Source of the DNA: Dehalogenimonas sp. WBC-2
GTDB lineage: Bacteria; Chloroflexota; Dehalococcoidia; Dehalococcoidales; Dehalococcoidaceae
DNA: 64,000 nucleotides
Direction of reading: 5' to 3'
Assembly: GCA_001005265.1 (NCBI GenBank)
Contig: CP011392.1
Span: forward strand, 248,001-312,000
Shown: in pieces, positions 16,130 through 24,041 of the stretch
Layout: each line of letters opens with the position of its first letter
Position numbering within the stretch: the stretch's first letter is position 1
Program-made: the position numbers and the translations under genes
The notes under the pieces: generated by a model
Seen by the model: only the letters and a program-made list of their open reading frames with translations
Database searches by the model: none
Told to the model about the DNA's origin: nothing

Positions 16130-16501
16130 ATGTCTGATAACAGTACCGGAATACCCGGACGGGCAGATAGAAGAAAAACACTGATCAGTGATTACAAACA
16201 GAGGAAGATCACCGGTGGTGTCTTCAAGGTCACTAATACCGCCACCGGCCGTTATTTACTGGACTCTGCTGCTGATATTCAGGCCAGACAGAACGCCTTT
16301 AATTTTTCGGTATCCACTAATAATGCGTTTGACTACAAAATGCGTAAAGACTGGCAGGAGTTTGGGTCTGCCGTCTTCAAATTTGAAGTGCTCGATTCCA
16401 TTGATAAAAAGGAAAGCCAGAGTCAGGAACAGTTTGTTGAAGACCTGAAAACGCTGGAACAGATTTGGGTGGAGAAGCTGGATAGGGCGTTGAGGTATTA
16501 A
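16130..16501 (+). CDS. GIY-YIG nuclease-like family protein
   Basis: The 123-residue protein has a pattern found in small GIY-YIG-fold proteins: GGVFKVTNTATGRYLLDSAADIQARQ, then FDYKMRKDWQEFGSAVFKFEVLDSIDKKE, and the final LKTLEQIWVEKLDR helix. The GIY and YIG triplets themselves have drifted (GVF, YLL), so nuclease activity is uncertain. The start at 16130 follows AAAGGAG with good spacing. A decayed copy of this gene lies at 20241-20342, part of a duplicated block. Confidence 0.75.
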   Translation: MSDNSTGIPGRADRRKTLISDYKQRKITGGVFKVTNTATGRYLLDSAADIQARQNAFNFSVSTNNAFDYKMRKDWQEFGSAVFKFEVLDSIDKKESQSQEQFVEDLKTLEQIWVEKLDRALRY

Positions 16502-16725
16502 CTTAAGGTGAGTAATAAAAATGATTCCGCCTGGCATCAAGACGCAGCGAATAGGAATTGACCTTTTAATCAATAGGCACTGTTTTCAGATTCGTACTGT
16601 CAGCCATTGTGGGGGCAAACAGAAATTCATTTACCGATGTGGTTAGTAAATTGACAATGAATTAGTATTGTTTGATAATCCTAAATTAATAACGTCCTGG
16701 TAAATATTGTTTAGAGAGGTGAATA

Positions 16726-17556
16726 ATGACCAAGATTTTCTTCCGGTCGGCAATTGTTATGGTTTCAATGGCAATTATCCTGATAGCAGCGGGTTGCAGC
16801 CCGGCGGCAGAGAATACTGACGATAATGCCAATAATAATCCACCCGCCACGACTCCCGTAACGACTACCAATCCGCCTGAGGCTACTGCGGTCAGCTATT
16901 TTAACTGTGAGCTTAAAGAATACCCTGATTCAATATGGCCGCTGTTAAATGTTCAGGACAGACAGAATAATTTCTGGATGGAAGTTTATTATCCAGCTGA
17001 TTACGTTTATCCCGATAACACATTCTATTACGGAGTTCAGTATGCTTCAAAAGGTACAAGGGCTGAAGTAATTAAACATTATTATGACAGGGTGGAAGTG
17101 CATGAGATTAATGCTTTTAGCGACGTACAAGGCTACATAGGTGATTGGGAAGTATATGCTGATGTTGAGTCATCTTTTTATGCTGGAGAGCAAGTTGTCA
17201 ATGTAATGGTGGGTAATAATAAAATTATCTACCAAAGCAATCCTTTTTTCACTGATTTTCCCACTGCCAGTTTCCCCGCTTTTCAGCAAAGTGTTCCAAT
17301 GAGCGATACGTTTCATTGCTGGGAGACATCTATTGAATACCATCGTCGCTACCTAAATAATGGCAATGCTTCAGATGCTGTAAATTATTATCGCAACCTT
17401 GTCTCCGGAGCTACTGAATTTTCTGAAAACGCGGAGACTGATGCTTACGGGACCACAACAATATTGAAAGGCAAACTAGCCGGTTATACCTTTGAAATTG
17501 GGGTACGGACATCTAACGATACCATCACAATTAATCTGGAAAAAATGACTGGTTAG
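16726..17556 (+). CDS. Lipoprotein of unknown function
   Basis: The 276-residue protein has a lipoprotein signal (IILIAAGCSP, Cys about 24), an Asn/Pro/Thr-rich linker (about 28-52) and a globular domain with many aromatic residues (VQYASKGTRAEVIKHYYDRV). An internally similar second half (YHRRYLNNGNASDAVNYYRNLV) suggests two copies of a small alpha/beta unit, in each of which a Tyr-rich helix follows a strand. AGAGAGGTG lies upstream of the ATG. I do not recognise a named family. It would sit on the outer face of the membrane. Confidence 0.6.
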   Translation: MTKIFFRSAIVMVSMAIILIAAGCSPAAENTDDNANNNPPATTPVTTTNPPEATAVSYFNCELKEYPDSIWPLLNVQDRQNNFWMEVYYPADYVYPDNTFYYGVQYASKGTRAEVIKHYYDRVEVHEINAFSDVQGYIGDWEVYADVESSFYAGEQVVNVMVGNNKIIYQSNPFFTDFPTASFPAFQQSVPMSDTFHCWETSIEYHRRYLNNGNASDAVNYYRNLVSGATEFSENAETDAYGTTTILKGKLAGYTFEIGVRTSNDTITINLEKMTG

Positions 17557-17703
17557 AAATAAGTCAGCTATGGACGGCTTAAATTTGCGCACCTGAATGC
17601 TTGTGCAGGTCTGCGCCTTCTCTTGGAAGGCTGTGGGTATCTGGATTGTGAACGGCGATGCATCAAAAAGGTACTGGCTTGTAAGAAAATTACACTAGAT
17701 CAT

Positions 17704-17737
17704 AGGAAGGGGGATAGCTTAAGCTATTCCCCTTCCT
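17704..17737. repeat. 17-bp hairpin, copy A of a duplicated block
   Basis: AGGAAGGGGGATAGCTT pairs with 17721-17737, with one wobble. It is followed at 17745-17775 by a second hairpin AAGACCT / AGGTCTT with a T run. The same two hairpins occur in the same order at 20645-20710, showing that this segment is a copy. Confidence 0.7.
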
Positions 17738-17756
17738 ATTTGTGGAAAGACCTATC

Positions 17757-17813
17757 TTAGAAGGTCTTTTTTAATGGAGTCGAACTGTTCATGAGCAATC
17801 CCACCAGGATAAA
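17757..17813 (-). pseudogene. SHOCT-domain protein, C-terminal remnant
   Basis: Read on the minus strand, this encodes PGGIAHEQFDSIKKDLL and a stop. It aligns with RGEITKDQFDAIKKDLIG at the end of the intact SHOCT gene at 20692-20934. Nothing upstream continues the gene. With the shared hairpins it marks a decayed duplicate. Confidence 0.65.
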
Positions 17814-17856
17814 ATAAAAATACGACAGCTCTAATTATGCTAAGCGCCGCCCGGCC

Positions 17857-19227
17857 TCAGGGTTTCAGTAGGTCATCCGCAATATCGGGATAGAGCTTTT
17901 TGATACAGTCGGGGCAAAGGCCGTGGGTGAATTCTGCCTGGGAGTGGCTTGATATATAGCTTTCCACTGACTGCCAGTAGCCGGTATCGTTGCGGATTTG
18001 CTTGCAGGAAGCGCAGATGGGCAGCAGGCCGCTGAGCATCTTGACCTCGTTCAGTGCTTTTTCTACTTCTTTCCGCTCGGTGATGTCGGTAAAAACAGAG
18101 GCGAGCTGGTTCGGAGCGGGCTGGAAGGCGGTAACCAGAAAGTATTTGTTGAGTTCGGCGGAATAGTTCTCGAACGACTTGGCTTTTCCGGTCAGGGCCA
18201 CTTTGCCGTAAGCCTCAACCCAAAACGGTTCGATCTTTGGCAGGACCTCTATGGACCTTTTTCCAATGATGTCCTTTGCTTTTAATCCGGTCATCTGTTC
18301 GAATGCCGGATTGACCGCCAGGAAACGGTAGTCCACCGCCTTGCCGGCGGCATCAAGGATCACCTCATGGACGGCGAAACCGTTCATCATTTCCCGGAAC
18401 AAAGTTTCATATTGCACTTCCAGCTTTCGGAGGGCTTCCTCGGTTTGTTGGCGGCGGGCGATCTCACGTTTGACGATATCCAGATCGCCGTTGCCTTCTG
18501 CCATCTCCTTGAGAAAGGCCAGTACCGGACGGTGCTCCAGCACGATGCCGACCTTCTTATTCTGCCAGGTGAGGTAACCATACAGGAACGGGAAGGTGAA
18601 TACCGACAGGATAAGGCGGTTCAACAGCGATCCCCGGAGTATGTCCACATAACCGGGAGTGCCCAGGAAAGCGCCGGTGTTAAACAGTAGTGAATCAAAC
18701 CACATGACGCCGAGGAGGGTCAGAAAAGCCCTGGCCCAGATGGGGACCCGATGCTTGTTACCGTCTAAAAACTCCCAGGCGATGCCCAGGAAAATGAAAT
18801 CCGAGATAGTTGTCAATACTGAGGCGGTGTTGATGCGCAGGTCGGGGGAGGGGAAAAACTCGGCGGGAACGTAACCCAGCAGATCCAGCTGGAGCCGTAA
18901 AACGGCGACAATCACCGGGGCGACAATTGAGACGCCGGCGATAGTGACGATGGCGATACGGGCAGAACGGGGGCCATCGAAAGCATAAAGGACGAAGACG
19001 CCGAGAATGAGAGCAGTATAGAAAACGGTGGAACCAACAAGGAAGGATATGCCGAAGGCCTCAACCTGAATGCCGGTGTCTGTAACCCAGGACATAATGG
19101 CGGTGATGCCGCCGAGCAGAGCGTAGAAGGGGTTCAGCCGATAGCGCAGCCTGAGCGAATGAACGCCCAGCACCAGCAAAAATATGACGACGGCCTCTGT
19201 CATCAGCAGAGCTAAACTGCTACTCAT
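17857..19227 (-). CDS. Membrane PAS sensor with C-terminal zinc-ribbon-like tail, no output domain
   Basis: The 456-residue protein has seven hydrophobic segments in about residues 1-215. A linker then leads to a PAS domain (about 272-395, with VNPAFEQMTGLKAKDIIGKRSIEV and SVFTDITERKEVEKAL). The tail LLPICASCKQIRNDTGYWQSVESYISSHSQAEFTHGLCPDCIKKLYP carries two CxxC pairs and is known from the ends of many sensor proteins. There is no kinase, cyclase or DNA-binding domain, so it must act through a partner or by the Cys tail itself. The start is uncertain because the ribosome binding site is weak. Confidence 0.7.
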   Translation of the reverse strand: MSSSLALLMTEAVVIFLLVLGVHSLRLRYRLNPFYALLGGITAIMSWVTDTGIQVEAFGISFLVGSTVFYTALILGVFVLYAFDGPRSARIAIVTIAGVSIVAPVIVAVLRLQLDLLGYVPAEFFPSPDLRINTASVLTTISDFIFLGIAWEFLDGNKHRVPIWARAFLTLLGVMWFDSLLFNTGAFLGTPGYVDILRGSLLNRLILSVFTFPFLYGYLTWQNKKVGIVLEHRPVLAFLKEMAEGNGDLDIVKREIARRQQTEEALRKLEVQYETLFREMMNGFAVHEVILDAAGKAVDYRFLAVNPAFEQMTGLKAKDIIGKRSIEVLPKIEPFWVEAYGKVALTGKAKSFENYSAELNKYFLVTAFQPAPNQLASVFTDITERKEVEKALNEVKMLSGLLPICASCKQIRNDTGYWQSVESYISSHSQAEFTHGLCPDCIKKLYPDIADDLLKP

Positions 19228-19397
19228 GGATCACGAATCCCGAACGGAGATTAGACATCTTTATAAGTAAGTATGCTGTATCCGTGAAATAGTGTCAAAA
19301 GAGTTGACGGTATACCTTATTTTCCTGGCAAAAGTATTGACCATGACCGTATTGCGGTGTATCCTCAAGAGGAAATTGCAAGTGAAAGGAGCAAATC

Positions 19398-19583
19398 ATG
19401 GGCGCGAGATTTGAGATCAAACTGGACAATGCCGGCGAATTCAGATTCACCCTGGTGGCACCGAACAACGAGATCATTGCCGTTTCAGAAGGTTATAGCA
19501 GCAAGGAAGGCGCAAAGAACGGCATCCAATCTGTGAAAACCAATGCCCCTAAAGCCGAGATAGTGGACAAGACACTGAAATAA
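19398..19583 (+). CDS. YegP/DUF1508 family protein
   Basis: The 61-residue protein (FEIKLDNAGEFRFTLVAPNNEIIAVSEGY, then SKEGAKNGIQSVKTNAPKAEI) matches one YegP/DUF1508 repeat. Family members are short beta-beta-alpha proteins of unknown biochemical role. AAAGGAG lies 7 bases before the ATG. Confidence 0.9.
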   Translation: MGARFEIKLDNAGEFRFTLVAPNNEIIAVSEGYSSKEGAKNGIQSVKTNAPKAEIVDKTLK

Positions 19584-19630
19584 GCGGCCGCTGAACTAAG
19601 CCAACCTGGTGTTGACCGGGGTCGGTTCTT

Positions 19631-20080
19631 TCAGAAAGTGATGCCGGCGGCGGCTACGTAGTCGGCGATTTCGGTGGCCACCTGGATATGCCACTCTTCC
19701 TCTTTGGCTATTTTGCTCAGGTGTTGCTGTAATATGTGATCCGGTGCCAGTTGGACACACTCTTGATGCAATTGCAGTGCTGTTTTCTCTTTTCCCACCT
19801 GACGCTGGAAGATAGCCAGCAGGCTGATATCCGGCAGCGGTTCAAAAGCCCATTGCGGTTCGCCGCCCAGGCTGGTGATGGCCGTGGCGACGGTGTCGGC
19901 GTGGGCCACCGAGGCAGTGGACAGGTACATGATCTTGTCGCTGATCTTCTTATCCTTGATGGCGTTGGATAGCCGGGGATAATGGATGATGAAACTGTAT
20001 TCCAGCTTCAACACTTTGTTGAGCAGACCGATCAGTTTGGCTCGGTTCTCATCGACGGGTCCGGGTTTAACAGTTGTCAT
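19631..20080 (-). CDS. Ferritin-like four-helix protein
   Basis: The 149-residue protein consists of four helices with LEYSFIIHYPRLSNAI, VAHADTVATAI, LHQECVQLAP and IAKEEEWHIQVATEIADYV. Glu and His at the ferritin positions (LEYS..IH, EEEWH) suggest a di-iron site. A paralogue lies at 54407-54853. The start is placed at 20080 (MTTVKPG) because GGAGGG lies just upstream; the frame extends 14 codons further without a signal. It may store iron or handle oxidants in this anaerobe, or be a structural relative. Confidence 0.7.
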   Translation of the reverse strand: MTTVKPGPVDENRAKLIGLLNKVLKLEYSFIIHYPRLSNAIKDKKISDKIMYLSTASVAHADTVATAITSLGGEPQWAFEPLPDISLLAIFQRQVGKEKTALQLHQECVQLAPDHILQQHLSKIAKEEEWHIQVATEIADYVAAAGITF

Positions 20081-20240
20081 AAACCCTCCAGCGGGATTTA
20101 CCCCTACGCAAGAGTAATCCATTTCATACTACTACCCACCTGCACCTCCGTCAATTAAGCCGCAGTACGACACCAGTTATAGCGGGTTTTTGGCGGCATT
20201 GAACTGCTTGCGGCTGATTTCATCATGGCGTAAGGTTATG

Positions 20241-20342
20241 GTGTCCACCAACCCGCCCTTTGATTACAAACTGCCATTTGTCGAGGGGCTGAAAACGTCG
20301 GAGCAGACCTGAGCGGAGAAACTTAATGCCGCCAGATATTAG
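20241..20342 (+). pseudogene. GIY-YIG-like gene remnant, copy B of a duplicated block
   Basis: The translation VSTNPPFDYKLPFVEGLKT, then SEQT, a stop and AEKLNAARY matches VSTNNAFDYKM and FVEDLKTLEQIWVEKLDRALRY of the intact gene at 16130-16501. There is an internal deletion of about 20 codons and one TGA in place of Trp. Weaker similarity extends upstream to about 20160. This is a decayed duplicate. Confidence 0.7.
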
Positions 20343-20424
20343 TTGCTCACTCCCGTTTTTGGGTCTAGAGCATAATAGCGTTATGATTATGGCATAAGGT
20401 CAACCAGAATAAGGGAGGCTGTCT

Positions 20425-20622
20425 ATGCAAAAAAACATGGGACAAACTGACAGGGTAATCAGGCTGATTATCGCCATCATCCTGGCATTGTGGGGTATCT
20501 TTATCGCCACCGGGGTTTGGGCCGGGGTGCTTTACACTCTGGGGGTGGTGATGTTAGTTACCGGCCTGATCGGCACCTGCCCGCTCTATATGCCGTTCCA
20601 CATCTCCACCAACAAAAAGTAA
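20425..20622 (+). CDS. DUF2892 two-helix membrane protein
   Basis: The 65-residue protein begins MQKNMGQTDRVIRLIIAIIL and has two hydrophobic helices (about 12-29 and 32-50) followed by GTCPLYMPFHI. This is the YgaP C-terminal/DUF2892 pattern, with the conserved G-x-CPLY after the second helix. GGGAGG lies 9 bases before the start. Such proteins often accompany rhodanese or sulfur-handling proteins, but none is adjacent here. Confidence 0.85.
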   Translation: MQKNMGQTDRVIRLIIAIILALWGIFIATGVWAGVLYTLGVVMLVTGLIGTCPLYMPFHISTNKK

Positions 20623-20644
20623 CAAATGGTCGCAATCCAACGGA

Positions 20645-20710
20645 AAAGGGGGATAGCGTATGCTATCCCCCTTTGATTTGCCGGAAAAGACCTAACCTAT
20701 GAGGTCTTTT
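20645..20710 (+). terminator. Two tandem hairpins after the DUF2892 gene
   Basis: The first stem is AAAGGGGGATAGC with its exact complement around GTAT (20645-20674). The second is AAAAGACCT with AGGTCTTTT around an 8-base loop (20685-20710) and ends in a T run. The second overlaps the 3' end of the convergent SHOCT gene. Both hairpins have copies at 17704-17775. Confidence 0.7.
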
Positions 20711-20934
20711 TTAATGGCGTCGAACTGGTCTTTGGTGATCTCACCCCTGGCGTAGCGCTCCTTGGCGATGTCCAGCGGGTCACGGCGTGAAGAAGTTGTG
20801 CCGACGCCGGTATCACCGCGCTTAGTCAGGGTTACGACGCCCCACACAATTAAGGCGATAACGGCTATCCACAGGATAAACATAAAAAGACCACCTCCAA
20901 AGCCCCAGTCATGCATATTATTCCAATACCACAT
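20692..20934 (-). CDS. SHOCT-domain small membrane protein
   Basis: The 80-residue protein starts MWYWNNMHDWGFGGG, then has one helix (LFMFILWIAVIALIVWGVVTL, about 15-36) and a C-terminal SHOCT domain (DIAKERYARGEITKDQFDAIKKDL). SHOCT domains are short helical hairpins found at the ends of many bacterial membrane proteins. The start at 20934 is chosen because AGGAGGG lies 5 bases upstream. A fragment of a second copy lies at 17757-17813. Confidence 0.88.
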   Translation of the reverse strand: MWYWNNMHDWGFGGGLFMFILWIAVIALIVWGVVTLTKRGDTGVGTTSSRRDPLDIAKERYARGEITKDQFDAIKKDLIG

Positions 20935-21097
20935 ACAGGCCCTCCTATTACTCTTTTCATTATACAACTAAAAAGTGGAGATATTATGAAGGGGGGGAGT
21001 GGGGTGGAGGGGCTCAACTAAATCCATTATGGAGTTTAATGCCGATGAAGTAGAAGCAGGTCGTGGTGAAAACTAGGCTAATCAGAGTCTGTGAAAG

Positions 21098-22447
21098 CTA
21101 CCAAGTTATGGTTTCGATTTTTAGTATTATACCCATGTTACCCCAAGTAGAGTTCCAACCATATTCTGGGAACAAACTATTCGGGATATAAGCGGACCCT
21201 TCAACAACCTTAACGATTTTGTCTGCGCTTGAGGGACCGGCACTTAATAGGCCAGTACAATCAATAAAAATAAGACCCGCATCCGCAGTTTCAAAAGCAT
21301 TGAGCGCATGACCTGAGCCGATTGGATATCCGGGACTGGGACCAAGCTCAATGCATACATAAGCTGCTTTCCACCCAGCTTGTTCTGCATTATTGTGTAA
21401 CATCTCAGCAAAATCAGCACAAACAAAATTATTGTAATTATATGCTTTGGTGTCTGTTGGGTCGTTACGTAAAAAATCTAATAATTGTTGATAAGAAGGG
21501 TTTTTTGCAGCGGGGTTGTTCTGCAATTTGATCAAATTACCACTCGCCCCTATGATTCGAGCGCCATTGATGGTAACGTATTTGCTGTTTGAGGTACTAT
21601 TACTCGTGGTTGGCGGAATGGTTGTGGATGTATTATTACTGGCAGGGTCACTAGTTGAAAAATCAAACTTGAAATCAGAAAGCTGAATAATATTATCAAC
21701 CATCTCACGGAACGAATTATCTGAAGTGAATAAACGATCCAAACGTTCCTTAGCATCAGAAATAGATTCAAGCTGAAAATATGACCACGCCGAGGCGATA
21801 TAAATAGTGGTCAATAACAAAGTCATGAATGTTCGAATAATTGTCAACCGATGGCGAACAGCTTCACCCAGAGTTTTCAAAACGACGATGATACCGATAG
21901 CTGACACTATGATAGCAGTGACGTTCAACGGCTCAACATTCAAGACATCTGCAACGCCCACCAGCACCAGAGCCGTGATTGCACCGACGATAGTGAATAA
22001 CAGCAGTCTGATAACTAGTAGAAACAATTTTTTAAAAAAACGGTTAATTTTCCACCAACGAATAGTCGGTACTTTTTCTTTGGAGGTCTGGATTGGCGGT
22101 TTAGTGGCAAAACTGGGTGGGCTTTTCAGTTCCGTCTCTGTAAAACGACGTTTACATGATTTATTTAGGCATTCATAAAGACTAGTGGTAGGGTTGAACC
22201 ATAATGACTTATTATCGCATTTTGGGCATATTTTTAGCTCGGGAGTTGCCGGTCTTGGATGTGAAGTCGGCTCACTTGAAGGACCGCCTGGACCATAACT
22301 TGGTGTAGGGAATGATTTTTCACAATAGTTACAACGCCAAGACTGAAATTTCTTGTTATAGGAAATGTTGAGATTCCCACAGAACGGGCACAGCCCCCTG
22401 CCTGGTACCCCTTTGCCAGTGTAATATTCATTCTCTCTACTCGGCAT
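21098..22447 (-). CDS. Zinc-ribbon membrane protein with transglutaminase-like domain
   Basis: The 449-residue protein has two N-terminal zinc ribbons (CPFCGNLN...CNYC at about 20-42, and CPKCDNKS...CLNKSCK at about 74-97). A pair of strongly hydrophobic helices follows at about 140-190, and possibly a third at about 205-220. After a Ser/Thr-rich spacer comes a C-terminal domain (about 290-449). There a Cys (NNFVCADFAEMLHNNAEQAG), a His (GSGHALNAFE) and an Asp (LIFIDCTG) are spaced as in transglutaminase-like proteases. The combination suggests an enzyme outside the membrane with cytoplasmic zinc ribbons. No substrate is known. The upstream base composition is AT-richer than its neighbours, so transfer is possible. 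Confidence 0.65.
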   Translation of the reverse strand: MPSRENEYYTGKGVPGRGLCPFCGNLNISYNKKFQSWRCNYCEKSFPTPSYGPGGPSSEPTSHPRPATPELKICPKCDNKSLWFNPTTSLYECLNKSCKRRFTETELKSPPSFATKPPIQTSKEKVPTIRWWKINRFFKKLFLLVIRLLLFTIVGAITALVLVGVADVLNVEPLNVTAIIVSAIGIIVVLKTLGEAVRHRLTIIRTFMTLLLTTIYIASAWSYFQLESISDAKERLDRLFTSDNSFREMVDNIIQLSDFKFDFSTSDPASNNTSTTIPPTTSNSTSNSKYVTINGARIIGASGNLIKLQNNPAAKNPSYQQLLDFLRNDPTDTKAYNYNNFVCADFAEMLHNNAEQAGWKAAYVCIELGPSPGYPIGSGHALNAFETADAGLIFIDCTGLLSAGPSSADKIVKVVEGSAYIPNSLFPEYGWNSTWGNMGIILKIETITW

Positions 22448-22654
22448 AAGGGAATAATACTATGCTTGGTTATCTAAGTAAATACTTAAAATTTTTTTAA
22501 TAACCAATTATTAGCTTGGAGATGATGCAATGTCGCCCTGGTGAAAACGTGATTGAGTTACGATTGGAAGCGGCAGGGTAGTAGTGTGGCTGGTGGCGGG
22601 GGGGATGGGTATACTCTTTTGCGATGAATGCCGGGGATGAGATAAAGTTAAAAT

Positions 22655-22680
22655 AGGGATACAGCCATGGCTGTGTCCCT
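22655..22680. repeat. Short palindromic repeat
   Basis: AGGGATACAGCC and GGCTGTGTCCCT form a 12-bp stem with a 2-base centre and one wobble. It lies in a gene-free spacer (22448-22843) in which I see no other feature. The sequence resembles a dispersed REP-like unit, but no second copy was found in this window. Confidence 0.45.
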
Positions 22681-22843
22681 ACGTAACATCTTACAATACC
22701 GACCTAGCCAAGGAGGGCACCTGCAACACGAGTACTAGGGAATAGTAACTGACCATGAAATCAAAGCGGGCCCGTTGTAGCTGATGGAAGCATCGGACGG
22801 ATAGAGTGCCAAACCAAACCGGCGAAAGAAGTTGAGCCTTATT

Positions 22844-23137
22844 TCATGAGCAACTTGTGGGGATTAGAAGGTTCCGTCTCTCTAAAACTTGCGAAATCAC
22901 ATCTAGTACCTGTTTGTTGTCGAATTTAAATTCGACACTTTTGGGGTATTTCAAGACCTGACTTACAAGCTCATCAGAAAATGAGTAGCTTATAGCGTCA
23001 ACTCCAGTGAAATCGACGACCAATTCATCAGCCGACTTAAAGGTTGGCATCTTCGCTATCGAAAGGCTGATTTCCTCAGCTTTTGGACGGGTCGAAAAGA
23101 CTTTGCCATATTTGGAAAGATCAAAATGGGCTTTCAT
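22844..23137 (-). CDS. STAS-like DUF4325 protein
   Basis: The 97-residue protein shows the DUF4325 pattern: FSTRPKAEEISLSI, a strand LVVDFTGVDAISYSFSDELV and a final helix (VLDVISQVLERR). It resembles an anti-sigma-factor antagonist (STAS) fold without the usual phospho-Ser region. The start at 23137 follows GGAGG with 5-base spacing; the frame begins 12 bases further up at a GTG. It immediately follows the HATPase gene, and such pairs occur together in many genomes. A partner-switching role is an inference. Confidence 0.7.
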   Translation of the reverse strand: MKAHFDLSKYGKVFSTRPKAEEISLSIAKMPTFKSADELVVDFTGVDAISYSFSDELVSQVLKYPKSVEFKFDNKQVLDVISQVLERRNLLIPTSCS

Positions 23138-23149
23138 TGTGGCCTCCAC

Positions 23150-24016
23150 TTAGCCGCAAGGCATCACTATGTGGGTCAGGGTTCCAGGAAATTTGCTGCA
23201 TTGTACATACTGGGATTCGCCCTGTGTACTTATTGTAGCACACCCCCGACCAGACCGCATATACATAATTCGCTCGGCACCTCCTCTAACTTCGGCTTCT
23301 ACATGGCCTAGCCCGTAGCCGCGAGTTGGAACGCCAGTGGACGTCGTTCCATTCTGCATAGCTAATTGTAGAACCTCTGCATCAGATAGCCTACCATTGG
23401 TCAAGTTGTATGAAAGTTCGAGTGATCTTTTAATACCGATTCCAATATCACCAATGGCTATTTCGATTATGGTTCCTTGTTGGTGGTGGTACTTCTGTGC
23501 TACTACGTAGCCACCACCAGAATTAGCATGGTAAAGAATGTTATCCGCAAGCTCACTGAAAATAATGTGACAAGGTTGGTGAAGCGTAGATGGTCCGATT
23601 GCCCCAGACATGAATAGCTCTTGCATCTTATTGGCAATTTTCTCCACGTCTTGGAAGGACTTAAATTTCTGGATTGGGATTAATGGGTTCATAGAGAAGG
23701 TGTGTCCTGGTGGGGTTGGTATTGCCCATCCATGTCGCAAAGCCCTTAGAGCATCTGGCAATCCTATCCGATACAAATACTCCAGAACCGCCTGATTACT
23801 TGGTGGAAGAATTTGAAGACGAGGAGATGGAATTGATCTATAGATGTGCTCCATTTCCATCATTAAACCGACAAGAGCTGGAGGCTTGATGAAGCGTAGA
23901 CCATTTAGGTCAAAGACTATGTGGTCGCCTTTATGAACCTTGGCAAAATCCACTCTGAGGCAATCGCATTGTTCGACGCGTTCAAATAGGGCTGGAACTT
24001 GATATTTATGATCCAT
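23150..24016 (-). CDS. STAS-like/HATPase fusion, partner of DUF4325 protein
   Basis: The 288-residue protein has a STAS-like N-terminal region (about 1-110, with HIVFDLNGLRFIKPPALVGLM). It also has an HATPase_c domain (about 135-280) with the N box SELADNILYHANSGGG, the G1 box GDIGIGIK and the G2 box RGYGLGHVEAE. There is no HisKA domain, so it is not a classic histidine kinase. It is closer to anti-sigma kinases of the SpoIIAB/RsbW type. It sits directly before the DUF4325 gene. A two-component switch is likely but its target is unknown. Confidence 0.7.
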   Translation of the reverse strand: MDHKYQVPALFERVEQCDCLRVDFAKVHKGDHIVFDLNGLRFIKPPALVGLMMEMEHIYRSIPSPRLQILPPSNQAVLEYLYRIGLPDALRALRHGWAIPTPPGHTFSMNPLIPIQKFKSFQDVEKIANKMQELFMSGAIGPSTLHQPCHIIFSELADNILYHANSGGGYVVAQKYHHQQGTIIEIAIGDIGIGIKRSLELSYNLTNGRLSDAEVLQLAMQNGTTSTGVPTRGYGLGHVEAEVRGGAERIMYMRSGRGCATISTQGESQYVQCSKFPGTLTHIVMPCG

Positions 24017-24041
24017 TGCTTGTTATCTATTTAGACCGTTC

